NCBI RefSeq assembly: GCF_900141905.1
Contig: NZ_FQZF01000021.1
Coordinates: 1-64,000, forward strand
DNA length: 64,000 nucleotides
Direction of reading: 5' to 3'
Source of the DNA: Muricoccus roseus
GTDB lineage: Bacteria; Pseudomonadota; Alphaproteobacteria; Acetobacterales; Acetobacteraceae
Part shown: positions 32,849-40,420 of the stretch, piece after piece
How the letters are laid out: each line of letters begins with the position of its first letter
Numbering within the stretch: position 1 is the stretch's first letter
The notes under the pieces: model-generated
What the model was told of the DNA's origin: nothing
The model's input: the letters and a program-made list of their open reading frames with translations, nothing else
The model's database searches: none
Position numbers and translations under genes: made by a program

Positions 32849-34415
32849 GGGCGAGCGGCGCACCCGCTGGACCGGGCGGATCAGCACCCGCGCGGCCGGA
32901 ATCCTCCTGCTGATGCTGCTGGTGCTCGGCCTTCTCTCCGGCGGCTCCACGCTGATCGGCGCGCGGCAATCCGCCATCATCGGCGAGTTGGGCATCCGCC
33001 AGCGCGGCCATACGGAGGCGGTGGACGACTTCGCCAGCAGCCTCTTCTCCTTCAGCGGCTTCCTCGGCAACGTCATCCTCGGCGAGGTGCGCCCCTCCGT
33101 CGCCGCGCGCCGCGTGACGCGCGAGGTCGAGCTGCTGGGCGGTGCCTATGACGAGCTCCTGGCCCGCATCGGCGACCGGCTCGACCCGCTGCTCGTCTCC
33201 ACCACGCGGGACATGATGGCACGCATGCCCGCGCTCGGCCGCGAGATGCAGGCGGCCTTCGCCGGGGAGCAGCGGGACCGCTACGCGGCGCTGAACGATG
33301 CCTGGCGCGTGCGCGCCGTGACCTTCAACAGCCTGGTGGGCGAGGCACGCCGGCTGGTGCGCGAGGAAGCCGGGGAGAACCTGGCCCGCGCGCGCCGTCT
33401 CTCGGACCAGGGGCACTGGGTGAACATGGCGGGGCTGGCGGTCGGCCTGCTCGGCCTCTTCCTCACCTGGCTCGTCCTCGTGCGGCTGACGGCCCGACCG
33501 CTCGCGCAGGTGGCGCGCGCGATGGAACGTCTGGCCCATGGGCAGGCGGAGGCGGAGGTGCCTGCCACGGATCGCCGCGACCAGGTGGGCGAGATGGCGC
33601 GCGCCCTTCTCGTGTTCCGCGACAACCTGCTGACCACGCGCCGCCTGGGCGAGCAGGCGCTGCACGGCGCGCGGCGCACGGCCATCGCCACCGGCCAGGC
33701 CTCGCAGGCCATCGGGCAGATTTCGGATGGCGCGATGACGCAGCTGACCGAGCTGAACCACCTGGCGGAGGCGCTGGGCCATAGCAGCGACGCGATCCGC
33801 GAGGTCGGGCGCATCACCCAGGGCTCCCACGACCAGACCGAGGCCGCGCGCAGGCTGCTGGCCGAGGGCCTGACGAAGATCACCGCGCTGATCGAGCTGG
33901 TGGATGCGGTGGGCGAGGACACGGAGCGCGTGACGCGCATCGCCGGCCATATCGGCCGCATCGCGACGCAGACGAACATCCTGGCCATCAATGCCGCCAT
34001 CGAGGCGGCGCGCGCCGGCGAGCATGGGCGCGGGCTGGCCGTGGTGGCGGAGGAGGTTCGCGCGCTTTCGGTGAACACCGAGAACCTGGCGCAGGAGATC
34101 GCCGACGTGGTGGTGCAGGCCGGCACCCGCGCGCGGGAGGGCCGGCAGGGTGCCGCCACCGTGGGCGCCGCGATGGACGAGCTGGAACGCGTGGTGGGGG
34201 AGAGCGCCCGCCTCTCCGGCGCCACTGCCATCGCGATGGAGCAGCAGGAGGCCACCGTCACCAGCATCGCCGAGCGCGTGCAGGTGCTGACCCGCATCGG
34301 CCAGTCCAACGCCACGGCGGCGGAGGAGATCACCGCGACGATGATCGACCTCTCGCGCCTCGCCGATGAGACGCGGGCGGCGGTGGAGACGGTGGCGGCG
34401 GAGGGGCGAGGCTAG
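32838..34415 (+). CDS. Membrane chemoreceptor (MCP) paired with binding protein
   Basis: A 525-residue receptor. TM1 is at about residues 18-40 ([20 protein letters not shown]), the periplasmic helical domain at about 41-195, TM2 at about 196-217 ([19 protein letters not shown]), HAMP at about 219-270 and the signalling coiled coil to the end. The tip [21 protein letters not shown] is the standard MCP sequence, unlike the receptor at 3255-4925. No terminal pentapeptide. ATG 32838 lies inside the end of the preceding binding-protein gene in another frame (11-base overlap) and gives a normal cytoplasmic N terminus. The signal could be the occupied binding protein, as with Tar and maltose-binding protein, though that is not shown. 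Confidence 0.93.
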   Translation: MRAEGERRTRWTGRISTRAAGILLLMLLVLGLLSGGSTLIGARQSAIIGELGIRQRGHTEAVDDFASSLFSFSGFLGNVILGEVRPSVAARRVTREVELLGGAYDELLARIGDRLDPLLVSTTRDMMARMPALGREMQAAFAGEQRDRYAALNDAWRVRAVTFNSLVGEARRLVREEAGENLARARRLSDQGHWVNMAGLAVGLLGLFLTWLVLVRLTARPLAQVARAMERLAHGQAEAEVPATDRRDQVGEMARALLVFRDNLLTTRRLGEQALHGARRTAIATGQASQAIGQISDGAMTQLTELNHLAEALGHSSDAIREVGRITQGSHDQTEAARRLLAEGLTKITALIELVDAVGEDTERVTRIAGHIGRIATQTNILAINAAIEAARAGEHGRGLAVVAEEVRALSVNTENLAQEIADVVVQAGTRAREGRQGAATVGAAMDELERVVGESARLSGATAIAMEQQEATVTSIAERVQVLTRIGQSNATAAEEITATMIDLSRLADETRAAVETVAAEGRG

Positions 34416-34424
34416 CCCCCCGCC

Positions 34425-34447
34425 GGGGAGGGGCGGAGCCCTTCCCC
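34425..34447. terminator. Hairpin between convergent genes, probable two-way terminator
   Basis: GGGGAGGGGC (34425-34434) pairs with GCCCTTCCCC (34438-34447) through ten pairs, one of them G-T, around the loop GGA. It lies in the 40 bases between the receptor gene (stop 34415) and the convergent gshA (stop 34456). There is no T-run, so factor-independent termination is uncertain. The GGGCGGAGCCC core also occurs at the tail of repeat copy B. Confidence 0.4.
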
Positions 34448-34455
34448 AGGGGAGG

Positions 34456-35796
34456 TCAGAGCGCCGCTTCCTCGAACACCCGCGACACCTCGCCGCCCCA
34501 TTCCGCATTGCGCCGGAGCCAGTGGTCCGCCTGGGTTTCCCCGGATGCCGCGATGCGTTCCAGCGGCTCCAGGAAGCGCTCCTCCCCATGGCCGCGGGCG
34601 CGAAGCCCTTCGCGGGAGATGGCGAGGACGTCGCGCGCCACCTCGCGCAAAGTCAGCCCCCCGATGCTGGAATCCAGGGCGCGCATCGGCACGTCGGCCC
34701 GCAGCGCCTGCATCTGCGCCACGGACCAGCCGCGCACCAGCGCGGCGGCGGCCTTCTGCGCCGCATCGTCATAGAGCAGGCCGACCCAGAAGGCCGGCAG
34801 GGCCGAGACCATGGCGGCGGAGCCCATGTCGGCGCCGCGCATCTCCAGGAAGCGCTTCAGGCGCACATCGGTAAAAACCGTGGTCACATGGTCCGCCCAG
34901 TCGCCCATGGTGGCCCGGACGGCGGGGTCCTTCGGCAGCCCCTTCGCCATGAAGTCGCGGAACGTCGTGCCGGTCGCGTCCACGAAGCGGCCCTCGCGCA
35001 TCACGAAATACATGGGCACGTCCAGCACCCAGTCCGCAAAGCGCTCGAAGCCGAACCCGTCCTCGAAGGCCACGGCGGGAATGCCGGTGCGGTCGGGATC
35101 GGTGCGGCTCCACACATGGCCGCGCAGCGTGCGGTACTCCGTCGCCTCGCCTTCGCGGAACGGCGAATTGGCGAAGAGCGCGGTGGCGAGCGGCTGGAGG
35201 GCGAGGGAGATGCGGAGCTTCTCCACCATGTCCGCCTCGTCGCCGAAATCGAGATTGGCCTGCACGGTGGCGGTGCGCAGCATCATGTCGAGGCCCATGT
35301 CGCCCACGCGCGGCATGTATTCGCGCATGATGGCGTAGCGGCTCTTGGGCATCCACGGCATCGCCTCACGCGTCGCGGTGGGGTGGAAGCCCAGCCCCGC
35401 GAAGCCGATGCCGAGCGGCTCCGCCACCGCGCGCAGGTCGCGCAGATGGTCGTCCAGCTCCGCCTCGGTCTCCTGGATGGTGATCACCGGCGCGCCGGAG
35501 AGCTCGAATTGCCCGCCCGGCTCCAGGCTCACGCTCGCTAGGCCGCGCTTGAGGCCGATCAGCTTGCCGGCATCCTCGATCCGCTCCCAGCCTTTCGTGG
35601 CCAGGCCTTCCAGCAGGGCCGCGATGCCGTCCGGCTCATAGGGCGGCGGAGCGAAGCCATCCCGGTAGAAGCCGATCTTCTCGTGCTCCGTGCCCACGCG
35701 CCACTGGTCGCGCGGCTTGCTGCCGGCGGCGAACCATCCGGCGAGATCACGCGCGGATTGGATCGGCGTGAGGTCGGCCTCGCCAGGATTGGACAT
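34456..35796 (-). CDS. gshA: Glutamate-cysteine ligase (alphaproteobacterial/plant type)
   Basis: A 446-residue enzyme for the first step of glutathione synthesis: ATP-dependent joining of glutamate and cysteine. Hallmarks of the plant-like GCS2 class: WRVGTEHEKIGFYRDGFAP near the N terminus (Glu ligands for Mg-ATP), SLEPGGQFELSGAPVITIQE, RTATVQANLDFGDEADMV and FEDGFGFERFADWVLDVPMY. Length fits. ATG at 35796 (MSNPGEADLTPIQ) starts eight bases after the rsmE stop (35805), so rsmE and gshA form one unit. An upstream in-frame ATG at 35829 would lie inside rsmE. Confidence 0.95.
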   Translation of the reverse strand: MSNPGEADLTPIQSARDLAGWFAAGSKPRDQWRVGTEHEKIGFYRDGFAPPPYEPDGIAALLEGLATKGWERIEDAGKLIGLKRGLASVSLEPGGQFELSGAPVITIQETEAELDDHLRDLRAVAEPLGIGFAGLGFHPTATREAMPWMPKSRYAIMREYMPRVGDMGLDMMLRTATVQANLDFGDEADMVEKLRISLALQPLATALFANSPFREGEATEYRTLRGHVWSRTDPDRTGIPAVAFEDGFGFERFADWVLDVPMYFVMREGRFVDATGTTFRDFMAKGLPKDPAVRATMGDWADHVTTVFTDVRLKRFLEMRGADMGSAAMVSALPAFWVGLLYDDAAQKAAAALVRGWSVAQMQALRADVPMRALDSSIGGLTLREVARDVLAISREGLRARGHGEERFLEPLERIAASGETQADHWLRRNAEWGGEVSRVFEEAAL

Positions 35797-35804
35797 GCTG
35801 TTTT

Positions 35805-36533
35805 CTACTCGTCCGTGTGGTGGGCCCAATCGCCGCGGGTCGCCTGCAGAACCGCGAGCGCCGAGACCGCCGCCGTCTCCGCCCGGAGGATTCGGGGGCC
35901 AAGGCTGACCATTGCAACAAAGGGATGCCGTGCCAGGGCGTCAAGTTCCGGTCCCGTGAAGCCTCCCTCCGGCCCGATGAGGAGCGAGGGCATGGGGCCC
36001 GGCGGCAAGGCCGCCAGCGGCACCGCCTCCCGCCGCTCGGCCGCGACCACCAGGGGCGTCCCGTCCCAGGCGCCCAGCGCCGTGTAGAGGGGCACCGCCT
36101 CGGCCACATCCGGCACGTCCAGCCTTTCGCATTGCTCGGCCGCCTCGCGGGCGATGAGCGAGAGGCGCGCGCGGTTCACCCGGTCCGGCACGGCGCGGGT
36201 GGTCAGCACGGGGTGGATGGCGCGGACGCCGAGCTCCGTCGCCTTCTCCACCACCCATTCCATTGCCTCGCGCTTCAAAGCCGCCATCAGAAGGACGGGG
36301 CCGGCGAGCGGGGTTTGGGCGCGGCGAGGGCTCTCCGGCATGAAGGTGGCTTCATCCTTCCGGATCGAGGCGACGCGCGCTTTCCATTCTCCGTCCCGCC
36401 CGTTGAAGAGAAGGATTTCATCCCCCTCCTTCTTGCGCATCACCGCGCCGAGGTAACGGCCCTGGCCCGGCGCCGCCGGAACGGCCTCCCCTTCGCGCAG
36501 GTCGTGGTCGGTGTAGAGTCGCGGGATGGACAC
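35805..36533 (-). CDS. rsmE: 16S rRNA m3U1498 methyltransferase
   Basis: A 242-residue SPOUT-class methyltransferase that methylates U1498 of 16S rRNA. An N-terminal PUA-like domain (IPRLYTDHDL, ILLFNGRDGEWKARV) is followed by the trefoil-knot SAM-binding region: ALKREAMEWVVEKATELGV, SLLIGPEGGFTGPELDAL and VSLGPRILRAETAAVSAL. Start GTG at 36533 overlaps the start of the divergent ubiA by eight bases. It leads gshA on the minus strand. Confidence 0.95.
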   Translation of the reverse strand: MSIPRLYTDHDLREGEAVPAAPGQGRYLGAVMRKKEGDEILLFNGRDGEWKARVASIRKDEATFMPESPRRAQTPLAGPVLLMAALKREAMEWVVEKATELGVRAIHPVLTTRAVPDRVNRARLSLIAREAAEQCERLDVPDVAEAVPLYTALGAWDGTPLVVAAERREAVPLAALPPGPMPSLLIGPEGGFTGPELDALARHPFVAMVSLGPRILRAETAAVSALAVLQATRGDWAHHTDE

Positions 36534-37461
36534 GGGCAGGGATCCGTCGGACAGGAAGGCCGTGGCTCCTTACACCGATATCCGCCGCGAAGGCCTCTCC
36601 GCCTGGCTGCCCGACGCGCTGGTGCCCTATGCGCTGCTGATGCGGCTGGACCGGCCAATCGGCTCCTGGCTGCTCTTCCTGCCCGGGCTCTGGGCCTTCG
36701 CGGCCGCCGCGCCGGACTGGGGGCGGGGGGCCTGGCTCACCCTTCTCTTCGCGCTGGGCGCGGTGGTGATGCGCGGCGCGGGCTGCGTGGTGAACGACCT
36801 GTGGGACCGGGACATCGACCGCCGGGTGGAGCGCACCCGGGGCCGGCCGCTGGCATCCGGCGCCGTCTCCCCGAAACAGGCCCTGGCCTTCCTGGCGGGG
36901 CTGCTCCTGGTCGGGTTGGCGATCCTGCTCCAGCTGCCGCCAGCCGCGATCGGGCTGGGCGTGGCGTCGCTGCTGCCAATCGTGCTCTATCCGCTGGCGA
37001 AGCGGGTGACGGACTGGCCCCAGGCCGTGCTCGGGGTGGTCTTCACCTGGGCGGCGCCGATGGGATGGGCTTCCGCCACGGGCGTGCTGGAGGCCCCTGC
37101 CTTGCTGCTCTGGGCCGCCGGCTTCGCCTGGACCCTCGCCTACGACACGATCTACGCCCATCAGGACCGGGAGGATGACGCCATGGTCGGCATCGGCTCC
37201 TCCGCGCTCACGCTCGGGGAGCGGACGCGGCCCTTCCTGGGGGTGGCCTTCGCGGTGTGCATCCTGCTGCTGGCGGCGGCGGGGTGGGCGGCGGGGCTGC
37301 ACCCGGTCTTCGTAGCCGCGCTCCTGCTCCCGGCCGCGCATTTCTCCTGGCAGGTTCATCGGCTGGACATCCACGACCCCGGCCTCTGCCTGCGCCTCTT
37401 CCGGTCCAATCGCGATGCGGGGCTGCTGATCGCCCTGGCTCTCCTGCTGGGCCGGCTATGA
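36526..37461 (+). CDS. ubiA: 4-hydroxybenzoate polyprenyltransferase
   Basis: A 311-residue integral membrane prenyltransferase of ubiquinone synthesis, attaching the polyprenyl chain to 4-hydroxybenzoate. Two Asp-rich motifs bind Mg-diphosphate: NDLWDRDIDRRVERTRGRPL and YDTIYAHQDREDD. About eight to nine helices. ATG 36526 overlaps the divergent rsmE start by eight bases, an arrangement common in alphaproteobacteria. The stop overlaps the methyltransferase gene as ATGA. Confidence 0.95.
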   Translation: MDTGRDPSDRKAVAPYTDIRREGLSAWLPDALVPYALLMRLDRPIGSWLLFLPGLWAFAAAAPDWGRGAWLTLLFALGAVVMRGAGCVVNDLWDRDIDRRVERTRGRPLASGAVSPKQALAFLAGLLLVGLAILLQLPPAAIGLGVASLLPIVLYPLAKRVTDWPQAVLGVVFTWAAPMGWASATGVLEAPALLLWAAGFAWTLAYDTIYAHQDREDDAMVGIGSSALTLGERTRPFLGVAFAVCILLLAAAGWAAGLHPVFVAALLLPAAHFSWQVHRLDIHDPGLCLRLFRSNRDAGLLIALALLLGRL

Positions 37462-38111
37462 GGGGGCCTGCGGAGGCCGAGGCCTTCGTCGCCGCCCAGA
37501 CCGTCATCGCGCGCCCGGCGCTGGTGCCCGAGATCCCGCTCCACCTCGCGACCGAGATCACCCCGATCTGGCAGGCCACCGAGGCCTGGCTGGGCGAGCA
37601 GGGCATCGAGCCCCCCTTCTGGGCCTTCGCCTGGCCGGGCAGCCAGGCCCTGGCCCGCTGGATCCTGGACGACCCAACCCGCGTCGCGGGAAAGCGCGTG
37701 CTGGATTTCGCGGCAGGCGGCGGGCTGGCCGCCATCGCGGCCGCCCTTGCCGGCGCGGCGGGGGTGGAGGCGGCCGAGATCGACACCCTGGCCCATGCCG
37801 CCACCCGGCTGAACGCGCGGCTCAACGGCGTGGCGGTGGCGGAAGCGCCGGGGGATGTCGTGGGCAGCCCGGCCCGTTGGGACACGGTGCTGGCCGGCGA
37901 TGTCTGCTACGAGGCACCGATGACCCGGCACATCCTGCCCTGGCTGCGCCAACTGGCCGGCGCCGGGGTGCAGGTGATCCTGGCCGATCCCGGCCGCGCC
38001 TATGTCCCGCGCGAAGGCCTGGAAGCGGTGGCCCAATTCCGCGTGCCCGTGACGCGGGAACTGGAGGACCGCGACACGCGGGAGGTGACCCTGTTCCGGC
38101 TGGCCGGATGA
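37458..38111 (+). CDS. Class I SAM methyltransferase, ETFB-lysine methyltransferase-like
   Basis: A 217-residue Rossmann methyltransferase. PPFWAFAWPGSQALARWILD, VLDFAAGGGLAAIAAALAGA (SAM loop), VEAAEIDTLAHAATRLNARL and LAGDVCYEAPMTRHILPWL are the markers of the METTL20/ETFB-KMT and PrmA-related group, often labelled nicotinamide N-methyltransferase-like or L11 methyltransferase-like. The WPGSQ and D-CYE motifs support the ETF beta-subunit methylating branch. ATG 37458 overlaps the ubiA stop (ATGA). A 9-bp inverted repeat follows the stop. Confidence 0.85.
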   Translation: MRGPAEAEAFVAAQTVIARPALVPEIPLHLATEITPIWQATEAWLGEQGIEPPFWAFAWPGSQALARWILDDPTRVAGKRVLDFAAGGGLAAIAAALAGAAGVEAAEIDTLAHAATRLNARLNGVAVAEAPGDVVGSPARWDTVLAGDVCYEAPMTRHILPWLRQLAGAGVQVILADPGRAYVPREGLEAVAQFRVPVTRELEDRDTREVTLFRLAG

Positions 38112-38120
38112 GACCGCCCC

Positions 38121-38155
38121 ACGGAAGGTCTGTGACCTCGTTCGGAACCTTCCGT
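38121..38155. terminator. Inverted repeat after the methyltransferase gene
   Basis: ACGGAAGGT (38121-38129) and its exact complement ACCTTCCGT (38147-38155) are separated by 17 bases, ten bases after the stop at 38111. There is a short TTT after the second arm. It overlaps the outer end of repeat copy C. It may end the ubiA transcript; weak candidate. Confidence 0.35.
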
Positions 38156-38402
38156 TTGAGGGCTCCGCCCTCACCCGCCAAGGGCCTGAGGCCCTTGGAA
38201 CCCCGTCTGACTGCCGTGGATACCGTGATCGAAGGGATCTCGGGTTGAAGGGGCTCTTTCCTGGCTTTGCAGTCGCCTCGGGTCATGGACCCGAGGCGCA
38301 CCGTCAGCCCCGTGATTCCGACTCGAAGAAAAAGAAGAAGGTGAGGGGTCCTGGGAGAGGAAGAATTCCTTCTTCCTCTCCCCGGGACAAACCGGTCAGA
38401 AC
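38140..38402 (-). repeat. Dispersed structured intergenic repeat, copy C (inverted)
   Basis: The third copy, opposite in orientation to A and B, filling most of the 408-base gap between the methyltransferase and receiver genes. Read on the plus strand: stem 38157-38173 (seven bp), perfect 10-bp stem 38178-38198, the block 38178-38221 identical (as complement) to the other copies, perfect 11-bp stem 38274-38298, purine tract about 38321-38345 (the complement of the pyrimidine tract in A), and the 14-bp stem 38350-38363/38372-38385 with one mismatch. The loop of the 11-bp stem is ATG on the plus strand here too, so relative to the element it is flipped compared with copy B. Nothing else recognised in 38403-38519 beyond an A/T-rich stretch near 38470-38500 that could hold a promoter. 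Confidence 0.85.
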
Positions 38403-38519
38403 CGGCCCCCAGCCCCATGAGGCATGCCGGCCACGCGCGAAAGAGCTTTGCCGCACCACGAAACCCCAGCCCTTTGCCTTTGTTTTTCCCTGGATATTGA
38501 GGCGGATCGGGCAGGAATC

Positions 38520-38966
38520 ATGTCGCAACGCGTGCTGATCGTGGAGGACGAGGCCCTGATTGCCCTCGACCTCTCCTTCTGCCTGGAAGCGCTGGGGCAT
38601 GAGGTGGTGGCGACCGCCGCCGATTCCGCCGAGGCGCTGTCCGCCGCGCGGGAGGGCATAGACTTGGCCTTCGTGGACCTGAACCTGCGTGACGGCCCGA
38701 CCGGCCCGGCCCTGGGCGAGGCCTTGGCCCGGGACTGGGACGCGACCGTGATTTACCTGACCGCCAATCCGCGCCAGGTGGGATCCGGGGTGCGAGGCCC
38801 GGTGGGCATCCTACCCAAGCCCTATACGGAGGAGGTCCTCGCCCAGGCCGTGCGCTTCGCCGTGTCGCTGCGCCAGGGCCGCTCCGCCCTTCCGCCGCCC
38901 GAGCTACGCCTCCTGACGGGTGCGGCGACGACGTTGGAGCGCGCCGGGCGGGAGTCGCGCTTCTAG
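38520..38966 (+). CDS. Single-domain response regulator
   Basis: A 148-residue receiver: VLIVEDEALIALDLSFCLEA, acceptor Asp in LAFVDLNLRDGPTG, Thr in VIYLTANPRQVG and Lys in ILPKPYTEEVL. The form is that of LovR/CpdR-like or HWE-partnered single-domain regulators. A 20-residue tail (about 129-148, LRLLTGAATTLERAGRESRF) follows the receiver. ATG 38520 is preceded by AGGA with three bases spacing; an earlier in-frame ATG (38424) would add residues without domain character. The last 63 bases overlap the end of the convergent HWE-kinase gene, a likely partner by position and class. Confidence 0.9.
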   Translation: MSQRVLIVEDEALIALDLSFCLEALGHEVVATAADSAEALSAAREGIDLAFVDLNLRDGPTGPALGEALARDWDATVIYLTANPRQVGSGVRGPVGILPKPYTEEVLAQAVRFAVSLRQGRSALPPPELRLLTGAATTLERAGRESRF

Positions 38967-40382
38967 CTCCATCCCCTCCGGGGGCCAGATCCGCGTCACC
39001 TTTCCGCCCAGCTGGCCCTGCACGCTGATCATCGCGAGGCGGGTGCCGAAGCCCTCATGCTCGGGTGGCCCGGCCACCTCGGGTCCTCCCCTCTCCCGCC
39101 AGTGCATCAGCAGATCCTCGCCATCCTGCTCCACGCGGATGGTCACCCGGCCGCCGGGTATGGAAAGCGCCCCGTATTTCGCCGCGTTCGTGGCCAGTTC
39201 GTGGAACAGCAGCGCCAGCGGGGTGGCGGCCGCGTCGTCGAAGACCTGGTCATCGCCGGAGATGGCGATGCGCTTCTCCCCGCCCGGGCTCGGGTCGTAG
39301 GGGGAGAGGAGATCGGCCAGGAAATGGAAGAGCGTGGTGCGGCCGGTGGCGGGCCGGCTGGCCTCGCTGTGCGGGCGCGCGAATTCATGGGCGCGCGCCA
39401 GCGCGTTGATGCGCCCGCGCAGCTCGCCCGCGAACTCCGTCGCCTCCGGATGACCGCGTGCGGTCAGGGAGACGAGGGAGGCGATGACGGAGAAGATGTT
39501 CTTGATCCGATGGCTCAGCTCGTGGCTGAGCACCTCGCGCTCCTCCGCCGTGCGGCGGAGATCGTGGATATCGGTGCAGGTGCCGAACCAGCGGGTGATG
39601 CGGCCGCGGGAATCATGCACCGGCAGGGCGCGGCCGAGGAACCAGCGCCAGGCGCCATCCGCCATGCGGAGCCGGTATTCCACCTCATAGGGGTTGCCGG
39701 TCGCCAGGGATTGCCGCCAGCGCTCCCAGGTTTCGCGCCGGTCCTCCGGATGGACGATGTTCTCCCAGCTTTCGCCCTCGGTATCGCCCTCCCGCGTACC
39801 GGTCATCTCGTACCAGCGACGGTTGTAGTAGTCGTGGTGGCCGTCGGGCCGGGTGGACCAGACGGCCTGGGGCATGGTGTCGGCAATGGTGCGGAAGCGC
39901 GTCTCGCTCTCGCGCAGCGCGGCCTCGATGTCCTTCTGCTCCGACACGTCGAGGGCCACGCCGGCGAGGCGCTGCGCCGTCCCGCTCGCATTCCGCAGCA
40001 CGCGGCCGCGCAGCAGCACCCAGACCGGGTCGCCCCCGGGCGGCCAGACGCGATAGGCGATATTCAGGGGTGCGCGCCCGGCCAGGGCGGCGGCCAGGGC
40101 GCGGTCCAGCGCCGGCCTGTCCTCCGGCACCACATGCACCAGAAGGTCCGGCCCGGGGGCGCCGCGTTCGCCCAGGGAGGGGTCGATGCCGTGCAGGGTA
40201 CAGGCGCGCACATCCCCATGGATGAGGTCCGTTTCCGCATCCCAGTCCCATGCGCCCGCCATGCCCGAAGCTTCCAGCGCCAGGGCAAGGCGCTGCTCGG
40301 CCCAGCTTTGGCGCGGCGCGGTGGGGGCGTCGTCAGGCAGCACGGGGTTTCCGATCGGCTCCGCCTCCAGGCTTACCCCCAT
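38904..40382 (-). CDS. PAS-PAS HWE-family histidine kinase
   Basis: A 492-residue soluble kinase. Two PAS domains with PAC tails (about 25-145, LALALEASGMAGAWDWDAET; about 155-275, TMPQAVWSTRPDGHHDYYNR with VHPEDRRETWERW) precede the HWE kinase core: the His box LSHELSHRIKNIFSVIASLV and the ATP domain FHELATNAAKYGALS, MHWRERGGPEV with the family WRE motif, and GFGTRLA. ATG 40382 (MGVSLEAEPIGNPVLP) starts 38 bases after the treY stop, so it may be read through from the glucan operon. Its C terminus overlaps the convergent receiver gene by 63 bases. HWE kinases commonly act on orphan receivers or the general stress PhyR system. Confidence 0.92.
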   Translation of the reverse strand: MGVSLEAEPIGNPVLPDDAPTAPRQSWAEQRLALALEASGMAGAWDWDAETDLIHGDVRACTLHGIDPSLGERGAPGPDLLVHVVPEDRPALDRALAAALAGRAPLNIAYRVWPPGGDPVWVLLRGRVLRNASGTAQRLAGVALDVSEQKDIEAALRESETRFRTIADTMPQAVWSTRPDGHHDYYNRRWYEMTGTREGDTEGESWENIVHPEDRRETWERWRQSLATGNPYEVEYRLRMADGAWRWFLGRALPVHDSRGRITRWFGTCTDIHDLRRTAEEREVLSHELSHRIKNIFSVIASLVSLTARGHPEATEFAGELRGRINALARAHEFARPHSEASRPATGRTTLFHFLADLLSPYDPSPGGEKRIAISGDDQVFDDAAATPLALLFHELATNAAKYGALSIPGGRVTIRVEQDGEDLLMHWRERGGPEVAGPPEHEGFGTRLAMISVQGQLGGKVTRIWPPEGMELEARLPPGALQRRRRTRQEA

Positions 40383-40420
40383 CCAGCAAAGATGGGAGCG
40401 AAAGGCGAGAGCCGCGCCGT

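Noticed and set aside
34425-34447. A fourth, truncated copy of the repeat element, because of the shared GGGCGGAGCCC.
   Set aside because: Only about 11 bases match and none of the conserved 44-base block is present; short G+C hairpins of this kind are common.
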